DNA of 64,000 nt from Chryseobacterium shigense. GTDB lineage: Bacteria > Bacteroidota > Bacteroidia > Flavobacteriales > Weeksellaceae. The notes beneath the pieces were generated by a model. That model worked only from the letters and a program-made list of their open reading frames with translations. It did no database searches and was not told the origin of the DNA. The DNA lies in NCBI RefSeq assembly GCF_900156575.1, contig NZ_FTNY01000001.1:1159336-1223335 (forward strand). Reading direction: 5' to 3'. Shown here piece after piece: positions 8,626 through 17,144 of the stretch. Each line of letters starts with the position of its first letter. Within the stretch, counting starts at the first letter, position 1. A program made the translations under genes and the position numbers.

Positions 8626-9402
8626 TTATTTATTTTTACCTTCTCCAAACAGCTTAGATGCATTTTCGGTAGTGATTCTATCAATTTCCGAAAAGTCTTT
8701 TCCATAAATGTTCACCAGCTTTCCGGCGACAAGATCCAGATATGAACTTTCATTTCTTTTCCCTCTATGCGGAACCGGAGCCAGATATGGAGAATCGGTT
8801 TCCAGCACGATTTTATCCAAAGGAATTTCATTCAAAAACTGATCAATTTTGCCGTTTTTAAAAGTCACGACTCCTCCTATTCCCAATATAAAATTAAGGT
8901 CTATCGCATGCTTCGCTTGTTCAAGGTTTCCTGAAAAGCAATGGAAAATACCGCGCAGTTTGGGATGCTTTTTTCTTTCTAATACCTCGAATGTTTCATC
9001 AAAGCTTTCTCTTGTATGGATAACGATAGGAAGGTCCATTTCTATTGCCCATTCGATCTGCTGTTCAAAGGCTTTCACTTGGATATCCAGTGTCGTCTTA
9101 TCCCAGTAAAGATCAATTCCGATCTCCCCTATCGCTGGAAAATGTCTCTCATCCAGATAGTTCTTAACGATTTTGAGTTCTTTTTCCCAGGATTCATATT
9201 TTACATAACACGGATGAAGTCCCATCATGGAAATGATCTGTCCGGGATATTCCGTTTCCAGTTGAAGCATTTTACCATGGGATTCCGAATCAATGGCAGG
9301 AAGATAAAACTTTGTGATTCCTTTATCTAGGGCCCTTTGAATAGCCTCTTTTCTATCTTCATCGAATTCTTCTGCGTATAAATGGGTATGTGTATCAATC
9401 AT
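8626..9402 (-). CDS. TatD family metal-dependent hydrolase
   Basis: This is a 258-residue TIM-barrel hydrolase. Members are metal-dependent 3'-5' DNA/RNA exonucleases or related quality-control nucleases. Metal ligands visible in order are HTHL (residues 4-7), GEIGID (Glu), IVIHTRES (His), GIFHCFSG (His) and LETDSPYLAP (Asp). The length is standard. Downstream of a DUF4269 gene by 4 nt and part of a three-gene minus-strand unit with GSCFA and DUF4269. Confidence 0.92.
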   Translation of the reverse strand: MIDTHTHLYAEEFDEDRKEAIQRALDKGITKFYLPAIDSESHGKMLQLETEYPGQIISMMGLHPCYVKYESWEKELKIVKNYLDERHFPAIGEIGIDLYWDKTTLDIQVKAFEQQIEWAIEMDLPIVIHTRESFDETFEVLERKKHPKLRGIFHCFSGNLEQAKHAIDLNFILGIGGVVTFKNGKIDQFLNEIPLDKIVLETDSPYLAPVPHRGKRNESSYLDLVAGKLVNIYGKDFSEIDRITTENASKLFGEGKNK

Positions 9403-9406
9403 TTTC

Positions 9407-9934
9407 TTAAAATTTTAACAGATCTTCATAAGGGTTTTCCAATTCCATCAGCAGTCCAAAGGCCGGTTCAGTCTTAATTCCCTGTTTTTTTAATTCTATT
9501 ATTTTATGTCTAAATTCTTCTCCTCTTTCCTGTAATATTCTATGCTCTGCCAACATGTGACGGTACGCATTCTGTTGAAGTGGTGGTTTATTCTGTCCGA
9601 AAATTTCTATCTGAAATTCTTCCAGCATAAAATTCAGAACAATGCTTTTTTCGTCATGAACAATAATGCTTTCAATCGTTACCTCAACATCTACAGGAAT
9701 TAACTGACCAGACCTAATATCATCCAGAAACTTTTCTTCAAACCGAAGATCTACTTCGCAAATAATGTCAAGATCACTGCTTTCAATGTCGATCCCGATA
9801 GGAATCGTTCCTGCCAAAACAGGAGAATAGGTTTTTAATTTCTCAAAAATTTGATATTTTTCAAGAACTTCGTAAGCTCTTTTCTGTCTTTCATTTCCTG
9901 ATTTCAGATAATTGAGGTTCGTAAAATCAATCAT
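9407..9934 (-). CDS. DUF4269 family protein (nucleotidyltransferase-like)
   Basis: This 175-residue cytoplasmic protein has LAGTIPIGIDIESSDLDIICEVD (residues about 40-62). The G-T-(I)-P-x-G-x-D-x-x-x-S-D-L-D-I layout is reminiscent of a nucleotidyltransferase-type DxD active site. The remainder matches my memory of DUF4269 (for example the QNAYRHMLAEHRIL region). No substrate is known. The start overlaps the stop of the GSCFA gene by 4 nt and the stop lies 4 nt before tatD, so the three are one transcript. Confidence 0.78.
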   Translation of the reverse strand: MIDFTNLNYLKSGNERQKRAYEVLEKYQIFEKLKTYSPVLAGTIPIGIDIESSDLDIICEVDLRFEEKFLDDIRSGQLIPVDVEVTIESIIVHDEKSIVLNFMLEEFQIEIFGQNKPPLQQNAYRHMLAEHRILQERGEEFRHKIIELKKQGIKTEPAFGLLMELENPYEDLLKF

Positions 9935-10887
9935 TTGAAAAAAATTTTGTGCCTCACTTTTCCTCTCTGAAGTTCAATTCTTTCGTTCAGTTTTTCTCTA
10001 AACTCTATATATTTCGGATCTTTTTCATCTTCCGTCCGATGTTCCAGCGCTTTATTGATCTTGAAATTCTCTTTGATGAAGCTTTTAGTCTCATCAGAAA
10101 AATAAGATTCCCCAAACTTATCAAAGATGTAATTGACAGCCTGTGAAGTGGGATGAATCATATCTTCTTTATAAAAACGATAGTCACGAAGATCATCCAT
10201 CAGTATTTCATAAACAGGCAGATAGTGGCAGTTTTCAAGCTGCGAAATCGCTTCATGAACAGCAACAATTAGTTTAGACTTACTCAGTTGATTTTCGATC
10301 ATCCCGTCTTTGGTATGGCGTACCGGAGAAACGGTAAACAGAATCTGGACGTCCTCCGGGCAAATATCTTTCAGGTTTAAAACCGTATTATACATTGAAT
10401 CTGTAAGCTCTTGATGCGAAAGCAGCCTTTTTTCAAAAAATTTCTGTGGGATCTTGTGGCAGTTCGCAGCCAGCTTTTTCTTCGGAATAAATTCGTAAAT
10501 AAACGAAGTTCCGTAGGTAATGATCACCCAGCCTGCATCCTGCAGAAAATTGTTTCCTTCTTCTATCCCTTTATTGATTTTATCCAGGGTCTGATGGATG
10601 TATCGGGTATCAAAGCTGCTGTGGTGATCCAAGGAGATGAATTCTTCATTAAAAGTGATCAGCTCCTCCTCTGTATAAAACTCTGAATCATGAAGCCTTT
10701 TAACGGCATTGCTGATCGAAAAAGGATTAAAGATAGTTCCAAACGGATTATTAACCGTCTGAAGCTGCCCCTGACCTAACAAATCTGTCATTTCCGAAGC
10801 AAAACACGACCCTATTGAAAATATTTTATCTTCAACATCAATCTTTTTTTCCGACTTCGGAATATCAACTTCGGTTCTGAATTTCAT
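9931..10887 (-). CDS. GSCFA domain protein (SGNH-hydrolase-like)
   Basis: This 318-residue protein carries the name-giving motif FSIGSCFASEM at residues 25-35, typical of the GSCFA family and related to SGNH/GDSL hydrolases. A late DMIHPTSQAVNYI (about 250) probably supplies the catalytic Asp/His pair. The family may act as an esterase or acyl hydrolase; the substrate is unknown. It has no signal peptide, so it is cytoplasmic. It is the first gene of the GSCFA-DUF4269-TatD unit. Confidence 0.87.
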   Translation of the reverse strand: MKFRTEVDIPKSEKKIDVEDKIFSIGSCFASEMTDLLGQGQLQTVNNPFGTIFNPFSISNAVKRLHDSEFYTEEELITFNEEFISLDHHSSFDTRYIHQTLDKINKGIEEGNNFLQDAGWVIITYGTSFIYEFIPKKKLAANCHKIPQKFFEKRLLSHQELTDSMYNTVLNLKDICPEDVQILFTVSPVRHTKDGMIENQLSKSKLIVAVHEAISQLENCHYLPVYEILMDDLRDYRFYKEDMIHPTSQAVNYIFDKFGESYFSDETKSFIKENFKINKALEHRTEDEKDPKYIEFREKLNERIELQRGKVRHKIFFK

Positions 10888-10971
10888 TGTTTATTAGGTA
10901 GAAGATAATGAGTAAAAGGTAGTCGTCAATCTATGAAATCTACAACCTCCTACCTCTTACCTGCCATCTTA

Positions 10972-11943
10972 TTAGCTCTCTCTTCTCAACAGATAATTTG
11001 CCAGTTCAGCAAAAGGTTTTTTCTTGTCTTCAGGGATATTGATTTTTGCCAGATAACTCTGCCCGATCTCATTGTGTTTTTCGATCAGACGCAATGCTTT
11101 CTCATCTACTTTGGTTCTTCTGAAGATCTTTTCAACACCGTATACTTTATCAATATTATCCGTCTTTTTACCATACCAGTGATCCAGTTCTTTTCTTTCT
11201 TCTTCCGTTGCATGTTCTCTGGCTAAAAGATAAAGAATCGTTTTTTTATTTTCATAGATATCTCCGGCATGTTTTTTACCAAACTGAGCCTGGTCTCCGA
11301 ATACATCCAGATAATCGTCCATAATCTGGAAAGCGATACCAATGTGCTTTCCGAAGTTGAAAATAGCTTTGGCATCTTTAAAATTAGCTTTGGCAATAAG
11401 TGCTCCTATTTCAAAAGAAGAGGCACTCAGAACTCCGGTTTTATAAGTAATCATTCTGATGTAGTCATCATATGTTACATCTTCCTGAGTCTCAAAATTG
11501 ATGTCATACTGCTGCCCTTCACATAGAAGAAGTCCGGTATGGGTAAAGATTCTGATACAGGCTTTGAAGATTTCAGGTTCAAGGTCTTCAAAAAACTTAT
11601 AAGCTTTCAGCATCAGCCCGTCTCCGGAGAGGATTCCAACGTTGATCCCATGCAGGGTATGAATGGTAGGTTTATTTCTTCTCAGAGGTGCCTCGTCCAT
11701 AATATCATCATGGATCAGGGTAAAATTATGGAAAAATTCAATTGCCAATGCCGGCTTTATTGCCTGTCTCAAATCTCCTCCAAACAGGTCGCAGGCCATC
11801 AATACCATAATAGGACGAAGACGTTTTCCGCCGTGGGAAATGATGTAGTTCATCGGATCATAGAGTTCCGCAGGCTTATCTTTAAAGGTGTACTTCGTGA
11901 TCGCTTCAGCAACGATCTGCTGGTATCTGTCTAAAAATTCCAT
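10972..11943 (-). CDS. Polyprenyl diphosphate synthase family protein
   Basis: This 323-residue trans-prenyl elongating enzyme condenses isopentenyl diphosphate onto allylic diphosphates, giving precursors for menaquinone side chains and other isoprenoids. The first Asp-rich motif is LIHDDIMDEAPLRR (DDxxD near residue 78) and the second is QIMDDYLDVFGD (near 208). GGKRLRP near residue 35 binds the homoallylic substrate. Aromatic residues FHNF lie just before the first DDxxD, so chain length may be limited, but I cannot assign a product. It shares the isoprenoid theme with mevalonate diphosphate decarboxylase at 17145-18203. Confidence 0.9.
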   Translation of the reverse strand: MEFLDRYQQIVAEAITKYTFKDKPAELYDPMNYIISHGGKRLRPIMVLMACDLFGGDLRQAIKPALAIEFFHNFTLIHDDIMDEAPLRRNKPTIHTLHGINVGILSGDGLMLKAYKFFEDLEPEIFKACIRIFTHTGLLLCEGQQYDINFETQEDVTYDDYIRMITYKTGVLSASSFEIGALIAKANFKDAKAIFNFGKHIGIAFQIMDDYLDVFGDQAQFGKKHAGDIYENKKTILYLLAREHATEEERKELDHWYGKKTDNIDKVYGVEKIFRRTKVDEKALRLIEKHNEIGQSYLAKINIPEDKKKPFAELANYLLRRES

Positions 11944-11993
11944 AAAATCTTATAATTTGAACAAAAATACAATTTTTCGAGGCTTTATAAAAC

Positions 11994-12023
11994 AAAAAAC
12001 TTTGCCCTGACGGACAAAGTTTG
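11994..12023 (-). terminator. Intrinsic terminator after pit
   Basis: Read on the minus strand, AAACTTTG (from 12022-12015) and CAAAGTTT (12004-11997) form an 8-bp stem with a 10-nt loop, followed by T-rich sequence. It sits 24 nt after the pit stop. Confidence 0.75.
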
Positions 12024-12046
12024 TATTATATATTTCAACTTTTAAA

Positions 12047-13189
12047 TTAAGTTAAAAACGTTACAGCAAGATAAGTAATCGCAGCAACAATTGCCGAAAT
12101 AGGAATCGTTAGTACCCAAGCCCAAAGAAGGCTTACGGTAATTCCCCATCTCACGGCAGAAATTCTTTTCGTTAATCCTACCCCGATGATAGAACCGGTG
12201 ATGGTATGCGTTGTAGATACCGGAATACTTAACTGATCTGTAATAAAAAGCGTAATTGCTCCTGCAGTTTCAGCACTTACTCCTTCCAATGGAGTCACTT
12301 TTGTAATTTTCGTACCCATTGTTTTGATAATCTTCCAACCTCCACTCATTGTTCCTAAACCAATCGCAAGGAAAGATACTAAAGGAACCCAAAGATAATG
12401 CTGGGCAAAATAATCAAAACGACCTGCAGAAGGGATATTCAGATAAACAGGGTCATGAAGCATCTCTACGTGATAGTAGATTAAAGCTGCCCCGATAATC
12501 CCCATTACTTTCTGAGCATCATTCAGACCGTGCCCTACACTGAAAAGTGCTGAGGAAACAAGCTGCAATCTCTTGAAAGACTGATCTGCTTTGTAAGGGT
12601 TTGATTTTTTATAAAGGTGAACAATAATTAATGTAATGATGATGGAGATCACCATCCCTATTATCGGTGCCATAAAAATGAACAAGAAAATAGGAATTAC
12701 TTTATCAAACTTCACAACACTCTGAGTGGTCAGTTGAAGAAAAGCCTGTTTTAATGTAGCAAATAACCCTAAATCCGGTTGTGCAGCTACCACATCATGA
12801 TAATCCAGCATAAAAGCATGCATAAGTGCTGCTCCTAAAAATCCTCCGATCAGTGTATGAGAAGATGAAGAAGGGATACCAAACCACCATGTCAAAAGGT
12901 TCCACGCGATTGCTGCTAAAAGCCCTGAAAATATCACTTCCAGAGTGATGAAATTTTCATTAACTGTTTTAGCGATGGTATTTCCAATTCTGAATTCACC
13001 AATAACATAAGCTGCTAAAAAGAATGCTGCAAAATTCCAAAGGGCGGCCCAAAGTACAGCTTGGAAAGGCGTTAAAACTTTTGTGGAAACAATCGTCGCA
13101 ATGGAGTTGGCGGCATCATGAAAACCATTGATATAATCGAAAATTAAAGCCAAAGCAATAATAACCGTAAGTAAAATCGGAAATTCCAT
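12047..13189 (-). CDS. pit: Inorganic phosphate transporter, PiT family
   Basis: This 380-residue inner-membrane permease takes up phosphate with a coupled cation. Both PiT signatures are visible: INGFHDAANSIATIVST near residue 20 and SVGHGLNDAQKVMGIIGAAL near 215, each followed by several hydrophobic segments (about ten in all). A cytoplasmic loop lies around 185-205 (KKSNPYKADQS). It follows the DUF47 gene by 14 nt, the usual DUF47-Pit pairing, in which the PhoU-like partner is thought to modulate transport. Confidence 0.94.
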   Translation of the reverse strand: MEFPILLTVIIALALIFDYINGFHDAANSIATIVSTKVLTPFQAVLWAALWNFAAFFLAAYVIGEFRIGNTIAKTVNENFITLEVIFSGLLAAIAWNLLTWWFGIPSSSSHTLIGGFLGAALMHAFMLDYHDVVAAQPDLGLFATLKQAFLQLTTQSVVKFDKVIPIFLFIFMAPIIGMVISIIITLIIVHLYKKSNPYKADQSFKRLQLVSSALFSVGHGLNDAQKVMGIIGAALIYYHVEMLHDPVYLNIPSAGRFDYFAQHYLWVPLVSFLAIGLGTMSGGWKIIKTMGTKITKVTPLEGVSAETAGAITLFITDQLSIPVSTTHTITGSIIGVGLTKRISAVRWGITVSLLWAWVLTIPISAIVAAITYLAVTFLT

Positions 13190-13203
13190 TTTTGTTATTT
13201 TGT

Positions 13204-13842
13204 TTAGGCGTATTTAATCATGATGTTCTCAATCGTGTTGGCAACATCTTCTGCTTTGTCAGTTACTATTTCAAGATAATTAAGAACGGATGAAACTTTG
13301 ATGATGTTAATGGCATCATTGGTTTCAAATAAATCTACCATTGAGTTGGAAAGCAGGTCATCTGCGATATTCTCAATAGAGTTTACTTTGATACAAGCTT
13401 CTTTTACCTGATCCATATTCTTAAACCCTTTAAGGTTTTTCATCGCATTCTGGATCTCAAGACAAGCTTTGTGGATCAGAAGAGAGAAATCCGAATAAGC
13501 CTTCATTTCAGGAGATTTATACAGGAAGATATATTTTGTAGAAGCGTAGATGTAATCGGCGATATCATCAAGGCCTGTTGCCAGGGTGTGAATATCCTCA
13601 CGATCAAAAGGTGTAATGAAGTTTTTTCCAAGTTCAACGAAGATCTCATGTGTAAGCTCATCATTTTTATGCTCATAGTCACTCATCCTTTTTAACATCG
13701 TATCATCGTTAAGATCGAAATCTTTGATCCCGTTGTTAAAGTCTTCAGACATTGCAACTAAGTTTTCAGTTACTTTTTCAAAAAGTACAAAGAAAATTTT
13801 ATCCTTCGGTTGAAAAGCGTGGAAAATATTACCAATTCCCAT
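13204..13842 (-). CDS. DUF47 family PhoU-like protein
   Basis: From the ATG at 13842 the product has 212 residues and begins MGIGNIFHAFQPKDKIFFVLFE, the usual DUF47 N-terminus. A longer frame would add 22 unlikely residues. It is an all-alpha PhoU-like protein (YkaA/DUF47) with Asp/Glu-rich helices such as HKNDELTHEIF and LATGLDDIADYIYA that are expected to bind metals. Its partner is the pit gene 14 nt downstream, and it is thought to regulate or chaperone phosphate transport at the inner face of the membrane. Confidence 0.9.
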   Translation of the reverse strand: MGIGNIFHAFQPKDKIFFVLFEKVTENLVAMSEDFNNGIKDFDLNDDTMLKRMSDYEHKNDELTHEIFVELGKNFITPFDREDIHTLATGLDDIADYIYASTKYIFLYKSPEMKAYSDFSLLIHKACLEIQNAMKNLKGFKNMDQVKEACIKVNSIENIADDLLSNSMVDLFETNDAINIIKVSSVLNYLEIVTDKAEDVANTIENIMIKYA

Positions 13843-13947
13843 TTTTATGTATTTATAATTTGAGTGCAAATTTCCTAAAAAAGGATTTGCCCTGAAACTA
13901 TATAACATTAAGTTTTGTTAACATTCGATTAACGCCTGATAATCAAA

Positions 13948-13974
13948 TAAAAAAACCGGCTAAAAGCCGGTTTT
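13948..13974 (-). terminator. Intrinsic terminator after the DeaD-type helicase gene
   Basis: On the minus strand a 9-bp stem AAACCGGCT/AGCCGGTTT with a 3-nt loop (13953-13973) is followed by T residues. It lies 19 nt past the helicase stop, and the symmetric T/A flanks could also insulate DUF47-pit. Confidence 0.88.
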
Positions 13975-13992
13975 ATATACTACTGAGATGCG

Positions 13993-15717
13993 TTAGTTAG
14001 CTACTTCAGCTCTCATTTCTTTTCCTTTAAATTTCATTGAAGGAATATTGCTCATTACATTCTCTGAGAAAGATTTTTCTACTTCAAAGAAAGAGAATTT
14101 TTCTAAGATTTCAATATCACCGATTTCAGCTCTTTTTTTGCTTTTTCCGGCGGTAGCTTTATTGATGATTTCTAAAACATCAAGCTTTTTCAATTGATCT
14201 TTTTTCCCAAGGTTGAAGAAGAATCTTACCATGTTCTCGTCCTTTCTTCTAGGTTTTCCGCTACGCTCTCTGCCATCTCGGCTGTCTCTGCTTGCTCTAG
14301 TATCACGGTCCCCACGGTCACGATCTCTTCCTCTATCGCGGTCTCTTCCTCTGTCTCTGTCTCTTCTTGAATAATCATCATCTCTGCTGTTGAACTTCTG
14401 ATCAACAAGATCATGCTTATCTTTGTAGTACAAAGCAAGGTCTTTTAACTGGAACTGCAATAACTTGTGTACCAATTCCTCTTTTGTAAATGCACTTAGA
14501 TCAGGAATTAAGCTATCATTGAATTCAAAGATATCTTCTTCGTGTTCCGTAAATAATTTTTCAAAAACACCTTCCACCTGAGCTTTGATAATATCTTCGC
14601 CTGTTGGAATGAATTTTTCTACAATATCAATTTTCGTTGTAGATTTAATTTGCTTTAATTTTCTGCTTTCTTCAGGCTTAATTAAAGAAATTGAAATCCC
14701 GTCTTTTCCAGCTCTACCGGTTCTTCCACTTCTGTGAACGAATACTTCCGGATCATCAGGTAAAGAATAATGGATAACGTGCGTCAGAGAGTTTACATCC
14801 AGACCTCTTGCTGCCACATCTGTCGCTACAAGGATATCAATGTTTTTCAGTCTGAATTTCTTCATGACGGTATCTCTTTGGGCCTGAGAAAGATCTCCGT
14901 GCAGTGCATCAGCGGCATACCCGTTCTGCATCAGGAAATCTGCAACCTCCTGAGTTTCCATTCTTGTTCTACAGAACAAAATAGAATACTGGTTCGGATT
15001 GGCATCAATTAATCTCTTAAGAGCTTCTTTTTTTTGACGGTATCCTACAACGTAATATTCGTGCTTAATGTTCTTTTTAACCTCGTTAATAGAACCCACA
15101 GAAATACGGTGCGGATTGGTAAGATAGTTTTTAGAAATTCTTTCCACCTCTTTATTCATCGTTGCCGAGAATAAGAAAGTTTGCTTTGTATCCGGTGTTT
15201 CTCTTAGAATCGTTTCCAACTCATCTTTGAAACCCATTGAAAGCATTTCATCAGCTTCGTCTAAAACCAGCCAATGAATAGCAGAAAAATCAAGTGCTTT
15301 TCTGTTGATAAGGTCGATTACTCTTCCGGGAGTCCCCACAATAATTTGCGGTTTGTCCTTCAAAGAACGAATCTGATCCATAATACTACTACCACCATAA
15401 ACCGCTGTGGTTTTGATGTCTCTCATGTACTTGGAGTAATTTTTTATGTCTTTAGAAATCTGAAGACATAATTCCCGTGTCGGACAAAGGACCAAAAATT
15501 GGATTTTGCGACTCGTTTCGTCAATCATATCCAAAATCGGAAGCGAAAACGCTGCTGTTTTGCCTGTCCCTGTCTGCGCAAGTGCGATCAAATCGCGAAT
15601 ATCTGAAAGAATGAAAGGGATAGTCTGTTTTTGGATTTCTGTCGGGCTTTCGTAACCCAGTTCGCCAACTGCCTTAAGGATATCAGGACTTAAATTGGAC
15701 TCCGTAAATAAATTCAT
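13993..15717 (-). CDS. DEAD-box RNA helicase, DeaD/CsdA type with DbpA-like RNA-binding domain
   Basis: This 574-residue helicase has the Q-motif [56 protein letters not shown] and HRSGRTGRAGKDG. A low-complexity linker at about 450-490 is made of Arg-Asp-rich repeats (RGRDRDRGRDRDRG). The C-terminus (about 495-574; VRFFFNLGKKDQLKKLD onward) resembles the DbpA RNA-recognition fold that binds rRNA. The likely role is ribosome assembly or RNA unwinding at low temperature. A long upstream region without genes (626 bp) may carry a regulated leader. Confidence 0.93.
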   Translation of the reverse strand: MNLFTESNLSPDILKAVGELGYESPTEIQKQTIPFILSDIRDLIALAQTGTGKTAAFSLPILDMIDETSRKIQFLVLCPTRELCLQISKDIKNYSKYMRDIKTTAVYGGSSIMDQIRSLKDKPQIIVGTPGRVIDLINRKALDFSAIHWLVLDEADEMLSMGFKDELETILRETPDTKQTFLFSATMNKEVERISKNYLTNPHRISVGSINEVKKNIKHEYYVVGYRQKKEALKRLIDANPNQYSILFCRTRMETQEVADFLMQNGYAADALHGDLSQAQRDTVMKKFRLKNIDILVATDVAARGLDVNSLTHVIHYSLPDDPEVFVHRSGRTGRAGKDGISISLIKPEESRKLKQIKSTTKIDIVEKFIPTGEDIIKAQVEGVFEKLFTEHEEDIFEFNDSLIPDLSAFTKEELVHKLLQFQLKDLALYYKDKHDLVDQKFNSRDDDYSRRDRDRGRDRDRGRDRDRGDRDTRASRDSRDGRERSGKPRRKDENMVRFFFNLGKKDQLKKLDVLEIINKATAGKSKKRAEIGDIEILEKFSFFEVEKSFSENVMSNIPSMKFKGKEMRAEVAN

Positions 15718-16343
15718 TAAATATTTTAAAATTTTTGCAAAGATACAACAAATATTTGATTTGTTTTTGAATAAAGTTTTAAATATGTAAACTTTAATTC
15801 AGAATCCTTTAATATATTTTTAATTTTTAAAAAATTAAATCCAAAAAAACAGGTCTTATGTTAAAAACATGTTAAACATTGTTTTTTTTTATTAAATTGG
15901 ATTGATTTTTTCTGTATTATTTATGAATTTTCAAAAATAACACCATGAAACGCAAATTTTATTTTAGATCTTCGTTTCATGATTATTGGAATATTTCCAG
16001 TATTCATGGCTGCATTTCAAGATTTGCCAACCTTTCAACAGTGTTCGATTTACGGCTCACTTGAAGTCTTTTCAAATTTACAATTATTTTTTTCAAACTG
16101 TACGATACCTGTCTGTTTTTTGATGGATTCCCTCTTTTTTCAGTCTCTGTTTTAAAATCTAACCTTAAAATTTACACCTCATTGGATCCAATTTGCATAC
16201 TACATTTCCCCATTTTCACCTGTTGAAATTTCCCGGTTCATAAAGCATACAAAGAGTGTTTTCATCACTTAATTTTGGTCATCAGAAGTTTATTTTTTAA
16301 CTTGGTTCAATAAAAACACCTCTTCCATTAAATTTCCAAAAGT
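15718..16343. other. 626-bp AT-rich divergent intergenic region
   Basis: No confident gene is seen between the helicase (minus) and the DUF2461 gene (plus). A minus-strand -7 element TATCTTTG lies at 15738-15745. A weak 39-codon ORF at 15945-16064 overlaps an inverted repeat ATGAAACG/CGTTTCAT (15945-15952 and 15973-15980). The length and AT-richness would fit an unrecognised leader or small RNA, but nothing decides it. Confidence 0.5.
15738..15745 (-). promoter_or_regulatory. Candidate -7 element TATCTTTG for the DeaD-type helicase gene
   Basis: Minus-strand TATCTTTG lies about 20 nt upstream of the start codon. This promoter would give a very short leader, leaving most of the 626-bp gap unexplained. 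Confidence 0.4.
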
Positions 16344-17015
16344 ATGAGTACCATTAAGCCAGAAACCTTTACATTTTTAAAAAATCTTACCCAGAATAAC
16401 AACCGAGAATGGTTTACTGAAAACAAAAAACTTTATACAGAATCACAGGAAAACGTCATCACTTTTCTCGATGAACTGATCAAAGAGATAGCTGAATTTG
16501 ATGAAGAAATGGGGAAAATTGATGGTAAGAAATCTTTATTCAGAATATACCGTGATACGAGATTTTCAAAAGACAAAATACCTTATAAAACCAATTTTGG
16601 AGCTTCTTTAGGAATGGGCAAAGGAAGTAAGAAAGGAGGTTATTACCTTCACATAGAGCCTGGAAAATCATTTCTGGCCGGCGGTGTTTACATGCCGGAA
16701 TCTTCCGTTTTGAGAGAAGTAAGAAAAGAAATTTCGCTGTATGGTGAGGATTTCCTGAAGATCATTCATCAGAAAGAGTTTAAAAAACATTTCCCTGAAC
16801 TGGATCAGGACGATAAGCTCAAGAAAGTTCCTCAGGGATTTGAAAAGGAAGATCCAATGGGAGACTATTTAAAGCTGAAAAGCTTCATCGTGGTCTATCC
16901 TCTGAAAGACGAAGAAGTTCTGGATAAAAATGCCGTAAAAAGCATGACAAAGGTCTACAGACTGATGAAACCTTTGAATGATTTCCTCAACACTCCCCTC
17001 ACTTTGAATTTGTAA
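16344..17015 (+). CDS. DUF2461 domain protein
   Basis: This 223-residue cytoplasmic protein contains FLKNLTQNNNREWFTENKKLY at the N-terminus and IYRDTRFSKDKIPYKTNFG around residue 70-90, both characteristic of the DUF2461/TIGR02453 family. GGYYLHIEPGKSFLAGGVYMP is the conserved central part. The function is unknown. It is a single gene; the stop is followed by the inverted repeat at 17049-17107. Confidence 0.87.
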   Translation: MSTIKPETFTFLKNLTQNNNREWFTENKKLYTESQENVITFLDELIKEIAEFDEEMGKIDGKKSLFRIYRDTRFSKDKIPYKTNFGASLGMGKGSKKGGYYLHIEPGKSFLAGGVYMPESSVLREVRKEISLYGEDFLKIIHQKEFKKHFPELDQDDKLKKVPQGFEKEDPMGDYLKLKSFIVVYPLKDEEVLDKNAVKSMTKVYRLMKPLNDFLNTPLTLNL

Positions 17016-17048
17016 CAATAGCAACAACCCTATCGGAATAAAAAAATT

Positions 17049-17107
17049 CTGCGTCATCTGCGAAATCAGTGAAAAAAAATCTCTCACCGATTTTGCAGAT
17101 GACGCAG
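17049..17107. repeat. Inverted repeat CTGCGTCATCTGC...GCAGATGACGCAG
   Basis: The 24-nt arms (17049-17072 and 17084-17107) are complementary except for two positions and enclose an 11-nt A-rich loop. The arm text (CTGCGAAATCAGTGA) is a relative of the words at 384-404, 1206-1231 and 1389-1413, so this appears to be a fuller, palindromic member of the same dispersed element. Confidence 0.75.
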
Positions 17108-17144
17108 CTATGGATTGATAGCGAAAAACTATCTTATTTTTATT

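Noticed and set aside
14270..14380. Short direct repeats in the DeaD-type helicase gene, CRISPR-like at first sight
   Set aside because: They encode an Arg/Asp-rich protein repeat (RGRDRDRG) within one reading frame, with no spacers or cas genes.
15945..16064. 39-codon ORF in the intergenic region
   Set aside because: Weak composition, no terminator or promoter close by; could be chance.
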